This document shows positions 5,712 to 12,600 of a stretch of 25,302 bases of DNA, piece after piece. The notes below the pieces were generated by a model, which was not told the origin of the DNA, made no database searches, and saw only the letters and a list, made by a program, of their open reading frames with translations. Position numbers and translations under genes: made by a program. Position 1 is the stretch's first letter, and each line of letters starts with the position of its first letter. The stretch comes from a virus. The DNA lies in the IMG/VR virus record IMGVR_UViG_3300002052_000036, positions 1 to 25,302 of that record; one strand, written 5' to 3'.

Positions 5712-8006
5712 ATGGCTAAAGTAGGAGGAGTTGGGCCACAACCCGCCAAGATTATGATTGTCGGGGAGTTTCCCAAGGCTGAAGAAGAGCGGGCAGGACA
5801 GCCTTTTGTAGGTGCTGCGGGTCAGGAGTTGACCCGGATGCTGCACGACGCCGGTATTGACCGGGAGGAGTGTCGCCTTGTCTACGTGACCAAGTACCGG
5901 CCTGTCGGGAATAACATAGGTACTTTTTTCTACTCCAAGGCTGAAGCCAAGAAGCTGGGTCTTGCCCCCCTTGCCGGGAAATTTCCAAAGAGGGAGCTTC
6001 AGGAAGGCTTGAAATCTCTGGCCTTGGAATTTTCGATTACCAATCCGAATGTCGTGATTACCTTGGGTGATACGGCTTTGTGGGCCTTGACTGGACTGGA
6101 GGGAACTACCAGTTGGCGGGGTAGTATTCTGAATACTGAGTTGGAATCTCTTCCGAGGAAGTTCAAGGTTGTTCCCACGTATGACCCTGAAGCTGTCTTG
6201 CGTATGTGGAACTGGCGGTACGTTGCTGTTAATGATTTACGGAGAGCTAGAAATGAAGCTGAGTCACCTGAGATACCTGACCCGGGTTGGAGGTTTATCA
6301 CGGCCCCTACTTACTCTGAAGTTACTAATGAACTACATCGAATTAGAAGCCAGAGTAGGTTGGTGGCTGCTGATATTGAAACTAACAAAGGTCATATTAC
6401 CTGTATCGGATTATCAGGGTTCGAGGGTGAAGCGGTTTGTATTCCGTTTGTACATTCGGGCAACCAGCCGTATTGGACTGCTAAAGAAGAGTTTGCAATC
6501 GTACTACAACTGAAAGAGATTCTTACGGATAAGGCCAAGGAAATCGTCTGGCAGAATGGGCAGTATGATGCTCAGTACCTTGCCAAGTGGTGGGGTTTCC
6601 TGCCGTCGATCGACTTTGACACGATCATTGCTCACCACACTTGCTTTGCCGGGTTACCCAAGTCTCTGGATTTTCTTTCATCTCTATATCTACCGTATCA
6701 CCGGTATTGGAAAAATGAACTGAGAGCCCAACCCGATGAGGTTGTATGGGCCTACAATTGTAAGGATGCGGTTATTACTCGTGCACTGGTAGAGCCCTTG
6801 AAGGCTACAGTTGCGGCCTATCGACTGGAAGAAGTGTTCAAGACCCAGATGAGTTTGAATGGGCCTACCCTACAGATGATGCTGCGGGGCGTGGCGATTG
6901 ACCATGCTCAGACTCCTAGAGTATTATCTGAAGTAGAGGGCAAGATGGAAGCTGAGGAGCGGTTTTTTACAACCGCCCTCGGCCATCCTTTCAATCCAAG
7001 GTCGAACCCTCAAATGCAGACCCTCCTGTATACAGACTTCAGCCTCCCGGTTCAGCGAAATCGAAAGACCGGTAAGCCCACTTGCAATTCAGACGCGCTT
7101 AAATCCCTTGGCCGGAAGGAGCCGATACTCAAGCCTGTTCTGGATAGCATTGTACGTTTCAAAGAGTTGGGGGTGCTGAAGTCTACTTTTCTTGAAGCTA
7201 AGCTGGATACTGACAATCGAATGCACTCCAGCTTTTCTATTACTGGCACTGAGACTTACAGGTTTTCTTCTTCGACTTCTGCATTCTGGAATGGTTTGAA
7301 TATGCAGAACATTCCACCGGAGTTGCGATACCTGTATGTACCAGATGCCGGGTATATCATTGTTGATTGCGATCTTGATCGGGCTGACTTACAAGTTGTT
7401 GTCTGGGAAGCTGACGACCCGGAGTTAAAACAGGTTTTAAGGGAAGGGGTAGATGTTCACACAGAGAATGCAAAGACAATCGGGTGTACGCGCCCTCAAG
7501 CAAAGGCCGGAGTTCATGCCACCAACTACGGTGCTAAACCGAGGACACTCGCAACTACGCTGGGCATTACCGTTAAGGAAGCCGAGGCTTTCCAGAAGCG
7601 GTGGTTTGAAGCGCACCCGGGTATCAAAGAGTGGCACCAGAGGACTGAAGAGGCTCTCTGGGCTAATCGTATGGTTGCCAATCGGTTTGGGTATCGTCGG
7701 TATTATTTTGATCGGGTAGAGGGGCTGCTTCCTCAAGCTCTGGCGTGGGTCCCCCAGTCTACAGTTGGAATCGTTACAAACTTGGGTATGCTCAATATCC
7801 ACAAAAAACTTCCGGAAGTTCAGCTACTTATACAGGTCCATGACAGTTTGGTAATGCAGCTCCCGGAGGATAGAATAGAAGAGTTGCTCCCCCAAGTAAT
7901 CGACTGTATGAAAGTCACTGTACCCTATGACGACCCATTGGTTATCGGGGTTGGGGCAAAAATTTCCCCTGTGAGTTGGGGTGACTGCGAGGAGTATTCT
8001 GTATGA
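5712..8006 (+). CDS. uracil-DNA-glycosylase-like domain fused to DNA polymerase A with 3'-5' exonuclease
   Basis: This is the replicative polymerase candidate, 764 residues. Residues about 12-180 are a UDG-superfamily domain: IMIVGEFPK (14-22), GQPFVGAAG (29-37), NVVITLGDTALWALTG (113-128), and PTYDP (155-159) where an active-site His is usual. The proofreading exonuclease follows with D221-x-E223, D286 (NGQYDAQYL) and Y348-x3-D352. The polymerase has motif A DLDRADLQ (554-561), an O-helix R594-x3-K598-x3-H602-x3-Y606-G607, and motif C QVHDS (708-712). Motif A departs from the usual DYSQIELR: the steric-gate Glu is Asp559 and Arg is Gln561. The O-helix Phe/Tyr position is His602. AGGAG precedes the ATG. 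UDG-polymerase fusions occur in other phages, but the glycosylase activity of this one is doubtful. Confidence 0.93.
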   Translation: MAKVGGVGPQPAKIMIVGEFPKAEEERAGQPFVGAAGQELTRMLHDAGIDREECRLVYVTKYRPVGNNIGTFFYSKAEAKKLGLAPLAGKFPKRELQEGLKSLALEFSITNPNVVITLGDTALWALTGLEGTTSWRGSILNTELESLPRKFKVVPTYDPEAVLRMWNWRYVAVNDLRRARNEAESPEIPDPGWRFITAPTYSEVTNELHRIRSQSRLVAADIETNKGHITCIGLSGFEGEAVCIPFVHSGNQPYWTAKEEFAIVLQLKEILTDKAKEIVWQNGQYDAQYLAKWWGFLPSIDFDTIIAHHTCFAGLPKSLDFLSSLYLPYHRYWKNELRAQPDEVVWAYNCKDAVITRALVEPLKATVAAYRLEEVFKTQMSLNGPTLQMMLRGVAIDHAQTPRVLSEVEGKMEAEERFFTTALGHPFNPRSNPQMQTLLYTDFSLPVQRNRKTGKPTCNSDALKSLGRKEPILKPVLDSIVRFKELGVLKSTFLEAKLDTDNRMHSSFSITGTETYRFSSSTSAFWNGLNMQNIPPELRYLYVPDAGYIIVDCDLDRADLQVVVWEADDPELKQVLREGVDVHTENAKTIGCTRPQAKAGVHATNYGAKPRTLATTLGITVKEAEAFQKRWFEAHPGIKEWHQRTEEALWANRMVANRFGYRRYYFDRVEGLLPQALAWVPQSTVGIVTNLGMLNIHKKLPEVQLLIQVHDSLVMQLPEDRIEELLPQVIDCMKVTVPYDDPLVIGVGAKISPVSWGDCEEYSV

Positions 8007-8251
8007 GCTTGAAAACAACATCATGTGAACCCGCACTATGGTCATATGCTAATGTTACTACTGAGGTTACTACTGTGGGGGTTACTACTGTTGAGGTTAC
8101 TACTACTATAGGTACTGCTTCCTCTGTTGTTACAGCTCCTTTCCGTATGTATGTGGGGGTCGATCTTGCTGGAGAGGTCATAACTATTACTGAACTCGAT
8201 TGGGAAGAAGAACCTGTAGAGGCGAAGGAAGAACTTGGGTGCTGGTGGTGA
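8003..8251 (+). CDS. small Val-Thr-Thr repeat protein
   Basis: This 82-residue protein starts at ATG 8003 (ATGA overlap with the polymerase stop) with GAGGAG (7989-7994) 8 bases upstream. Residues about 18-37 are a short repeat, VTTEVTTVGVTTVEVTT, which would form a beta-rich or Thr-rich extended segment. The rest is ordinary (YVGVDLAGEVITITELDW) and ends acidic. It overlaps the next gene by a GTGA junction at 8248. The repeat comes from a DNA microrepeat (GTTACTACT four times). Coding is supported by tight coupling on both sides. The function is unknown. Confidence 0.65.
   Translation: MSLKTTSCEPALWSYANVTTEVTTVGVTTVEVTTTIGTASSVVTAPFRMYVGVDLAGEVITITELDWEEEPVEAKEELGCWW
8054..8104 (+). repeat. 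GTTACTACT imperfect tandem repeat
   Basis: GTTACTACT occurs exactly at 8054, 8066, 8081 and 8096, with spacings of 12, 15 and 15 bases, and the intervening bases resemble TGAGG/TGGGG. All copies are in frame and encode Val-Thr-Thr. Such in-frame arrays change length by slippage. Confidence 0.8.
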
Positions 8252-9603
8252 GAAAAACACAGGATTTCATGCAGACTTACATGGAGTATTCGGATGCGTC
8301 TGAATCTCCTGACAGCTTTCACAGGTGGACCGCAATCGGTACTGTGGCCGGAGTGTTACGCAGGCGGTGTTGGATAAATCAGGGCCGGTTTCAATGGACT
8401 CCTAATTTTTATCTTATCTTCGTAGCTCCCCCGGGAATCGTACAGAAGAGTACGACTATTGGCTTTGGGCTTGACTTGTTGAAGCAGGTGAAGGGTATTC
8501 ACTTTGGGCCGGATTCCTTGACGTGGCAGGCAATGGTAGAAGAAATGGCTGGCATTCAGGAGAACATGAATATCGGTGGCATTGTCGGCGCATTCTATCC
8601 CATGAGCTGTGTAACGCTTGGCATTTCAGAGTTGGGTACCTTGCTGGACACAGAGAACAAACAGATGATTGACATTATGGTTGACCTCTGGGATTCCCCG
8701 CAGAAGGAGTGGCGGAAGAAAACCAAGACGCAGGGGGAGGACCGGATTGTGAATCCTTGGATTAACATGATGGCTTGCACAACCCCCAAGTGGGTCGGGG
8801 ATAATATGACAGGTCAGACTATAAGCGGTGGCTTCCTCAGTCGCTGCTTGTTTGTTTATGGGGAAGAGAAAAGAAAACTTATCCACTTACCCAGTCAGTT
8901 TGTTGCAGCTCACCATGATGAATTGAAAGATGCCTTGGTATCTGATCTGAGACATATCGCCCAGCATATCAAGGGAGAGTATCACTATCACCGGGATGCT
9001 ATTCAATGGGACCGGGAGTGGTATGACAGACATAACGCTCAGGATTTTTCACACTTGGCTTTCACTATGGTTAGCGGGTATATCCAGAGAAAACAAACTC
9101 ATATTCACAAGACGGCTATGGTCTTGGCTGCTACCCGACGAGATGAAATGGTTATCATGAAAGAGGACTTGATTACAGCAGAGAGAATGGTTACAGACTT
9201 GGAGGAAGATATGGAAAAGGTTTTTGGTCAGATGGAGATTCGTACCTCGTCAAACATGAGGTATTCAGATGATGTGGTAACCCGGGTACGGTATCACAAG
9301 AAGATTAACAAGCAGGCTCTTTATCGCGATATGTTTGCCCGGAAGAAGATGAGCAAGAATGATTTCGACACGATTGTGAAGAGTGCGATCGCTGCTGGTG
9401 AGATAGAGCAGGTGGGCACTGATCTTATTTGGGTAACTCTACAGTCGGGAACAACTCCTCAATCCGGCGGTACTCCTTTCGTAGGCCCCGTTCAACCGGG
9501 CGACCCAGCTCCCGAGAGCGAATCCGGCGTTTACGTTCGCGAAGGGACCGCCTCAACGTCTTACCTGAAATCCTTAGTCTACGGTCCGGTACCCCGGCGT
9601 TGA
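8248..9603 (+). CDS. DUF3987-like helicase/primase-associated ATPase
   Basis: The start is taken as GTG 8248, which overlaps the previous TGA as GTGA; ATG 8269 is an alternative, and the longer frame from 8200 is unlikely. At 451 residues, the protein starts with a helical region containing SFHRWTAIGTVAGVLRRRC. A P-loop-like APPGIVQKSTT (from residue 60) follows. It lacks the canonical Gly before the Lys, which is Gln66. An acidic ISELGTLLD segment lies in the Walker B region. This layout resembles phage DUF3987/YfjI-type proteins, placed with DNA helicases or primase-associated ATPases. Its position next to the polymerase fits replication. The last 59 residues overlap the convergent late gene and become Gly/Pro/Ser-rich, unlike the core. 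Confidence 0.75.
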   Translation: MRKTQDFMQTYMEYSDASESPDSFHRWTAIGTVAGVLRRRCWINQGRFQWTPNFYLIFVAPPGIVQKSTTIGFGLDLLKQVKGIHFGPDSLTWQAMVEEMAGIQENMNIGGIVGAFYPMSCVTLGISELGTLLDTENKQMIDIMVDLWDSPQKEWRKKTKTQGEDRIVNPWINMMACTTPKWVGDNMTGQTISGGFLSRCLFVYGEEKRKLIHLPSQFVAAHHDELKDALVSDLRHIAQHIKGEYHYHRDAIQWDREWYDRHNAQDFSHLAFTMVSGYIQRKQTHIHKTAMVLAATRRDEMVIMKEDLITAERMVTDLEEDMEKVFGQMEIRTSSNMRYSDDVVTRVRYHKKINKQALYRDMFARKKMSKNDFDTIVKSAIAAGEIEQVGTDLIWVTLQSGTTPQSGGTPFVGPVQPGDPAPESESGVYVREGTASTSYLKSLVYGPVPRR

Positions 9604-12600
9604 AAATCTTGATTGATTTACGAATGTCAGCTATGGCTTCCCTGTCGTTGATACGATAGGCGTGGGCCATTTGATTAAGCAGCAGGTTACGCCGGGTCAT
9701 GATGTATTCTTTCATGTCCTCTTGGAAGGCACGTAGTTCGTACCGTTCATTCAGGCGTGTAGGAGTAAAGCCCAGACCTTGAGCTACCAGCTCTGCCATG
9801 TGGCTTGTGTTGTTGGGGTTGAACTCGGCAACTTGTCCGCCCCCTCGGAACTCTTCAGCTCCCCGGGTACCCATCCTCAAGGCTTTGTTAGCACCCTTGA
9901 GAGCACTCGGCATCATTCTTTCCCAACGTTTCCATGAGTCGGGGTTATCATCTTCAAGCGTTTTATAGACAGCATACGGTATGCCAAATACAGCACCACC
10001 CATAGCCGCCAAGGTGCGGCCCAGCTTCTCATCGGGCTTACCAGCTCCGAACATTTCCTGCGTACCCGGTACAGGGCGGCCCATGCTAAGCGAACCGCTG
10101 AGGTCTACATGAGGTATCGGGGCTCCTATCATGGAGAACAGGTGCAGCGGCCCAAGACCGTAGTAGCGGCTCATGCCATGCATCATCAAATCCGGGTTTT
10201 CGGAAAGCCAGCTCATATGTTCCTTCAACTGGCTTCTCAGGTACTCCCGGGTGTTGACTCTGGAGTTCTTGAGGCCCAAGGCTTCCCGGACATTCGAGCC
10301 ACCCCAGTCAATAATGTCCATCAGGTTTTCCGCAAAAGGCAATCCTTGAAGCCCTGCCGTAAAGAGCAGGAGCAGCCACACTCCGATTGCGACCTTCGCC
10401 CCTTCACCGCCAAACAGGACGAAAGCCATATGCTGCATGAAGGTCCAGAACAGGAAGAACACACTCTTCTTACCTCGCATAAACTCCGGTCGATTCCACT
10501 TGGCATACTCAAACATGGTAGAACGTACCGCATCCCTACCTGCTATGAAGGCTCCCTCCATATCCCCGGGGTTGTTTTCCAGATGGAGTTCCACTGAAGC
10601 TATAAATGCTACCCGACGACTTGCCTTTTCTGTCAGGCGGAAAGGAGTAGCCCCGTAGTAGACAAGCCTTGAGGCAAATCTCTGGGCCTTGGTGGAACCC
10701 ATTGCTCGCGCCAGCCCGCTTCCCTGCGAGGCTTCGGCAACCTCTACCGCCATAGACTCTTCCAAGAAACCATCCCGGATACCCCGAGCAATCAGATCAT
10801 CCAATTCCCGGCTGAGGTGGATATTACTTCTGTTCTCCGGGTTGATGTTGAAACCTTTCCACGCTTTAGGAATGGCTTTTGTAAGAGCTGACATTGCCCT
10901 GACACTTCCGTACTGGTTTGACAGGTACGGGAATGTAACCAAAGGCACTTGGCTGAAGTTAACTAAAGCAGATTTTACATTGAAACCAAGGTAGAACATG
11001 AATCCCCAGCTTCGCAGGAAAGCCCATTCATCCTTGGGATAGAGAATGTAATCTTCGTGCCGCTTCAGCGCGTTACGGATTTCATCGAATCCCCGGGTAT
11101 CCCCGCCGAAAGCCAAAGCTCCCATCTCTTCGTCCGTCACACCTACCCGGTGGTCCAGCTCTTTGCGGGCGGCTGCCATTTCTCTCTGGTAGCGGATTCG
11201 GGCCATGTGATTGGCTGCACTCTGCATATAGGAAGTGAACACCCGCTGGGCGTCACTACTCATACCGTCGATACCTCTGCGGCCTACCATGTGTTTGACG
11301 AAGCCTCGTCCGGGTGTCATTGCCAGAGAGATTTTCTTCAGTTGATTTTCCTGAGCTTCGGTAAGACCCATCTTCTCTCTCATACTCTCGAAGAGTGAGG
11401 GTGGAATACCGACAAAATCCTTGACGGCTTCGTCCAAGATTCCTTTGGTCATATGGAATCCATGACGTTGAAGAGTTTTGATCTCGTCTATATCAGCCAG
11501 CAGATTCTGCTCACGGGCGTTCTCGGCAGTAGCAAAGTAAATCAGGTCGCCCGCCTTGTAAGTTTTTCCCTGATAGTTAATCTCGTGGGGAGCAACCACA
11601 GTAATTGTATACTTGCCAAAACGCTTATACGGGAAGTAATCTCTACGCTTCAGTGTGTGGAACTCTTCGGTCGTGTTTTGCCACGCAGCAAACAGGGTTT
11701 CATGCTCTTCCGGGGTAAGCTGGTAACCTTCCAACAGGTTTTGACGACGCTCAATGATGTGCGGAAGGGTTGGGTCTACACTTTCAGGTCCGGCTGCTAC
11801 CCACGCATCGGTCATGACTTCTATGTTAGCGGGGTCTATATTTGCTACCAGACGACTGGCTTGTTCCACCAGACGAGTCCGCTCTACTCCTTTTATGACA
11901 TCTTTCAGCTGTGTCAGTACCTTGTCTACCATCTCATTTACAGCGTTGATTTCGTCACCTGTAACTCCGATCCGCTGGTAGATGCGTGCGCGATCCGGAG
12001 CTGATACTTTGGGATCGTGTCCGGCTGCGGCGTTGGCATCTGACTGGGCTGTGATTTCAAAAAGGGCTCGGCCTACCTTGTTGGAGAAATCTTTGCCCCC
12101 CTTGTTCCACTCTTGAAGGAGTGAGTCTGTCTTGGCAATAACAGCACTCTTGGCCCCAAACCAGTTGGTGACCACATCAATATATTTCTTCACCTCTGGC
12201 AGGTTATAGGTTTTGGCCAGCTGTTCGAGGGTGAGGATTCGGGTAAAGACTTTGGCTTTCCACAGGGACGAGAAGCGGTCTATTTCCTCTACGATATCTT
12301 GGGAAGCTCCCAATGATTTGGCATTCTTGGCTGCTCTGCTCAAGCCAAAGACTCCTTGAGCTACATCAGGAATAGCCAGTTTTTCATCGGCAGCAAGTTG
12401 CCGGGAATATCTATCCAGTAGTCTTTCAAGCTGTCTAAGTTGTTCTTCCCACTTGGAAACTTGAGAACTGAATATTGCGTTAACAGGACCGGCTTCCCTG
12501 CCTTCACTGTCAGTAAGGTAGCCATCAGCCATAGCTATAGAATCATTGTAAGCTTCAGCCATCTCAGCATCTTTAGTATTGGCAAAACGCATCCGGTCTT

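Noticed and set aside
10109-10597. Plus-strand ORFs opposite the giant late gene (also 11453-12004 and 13067-13483)
   Set aside because: They are mirror frames of a continuous 2001-codon gene with clear domain content, and no ribosome sites or recognisable motifs were seen.
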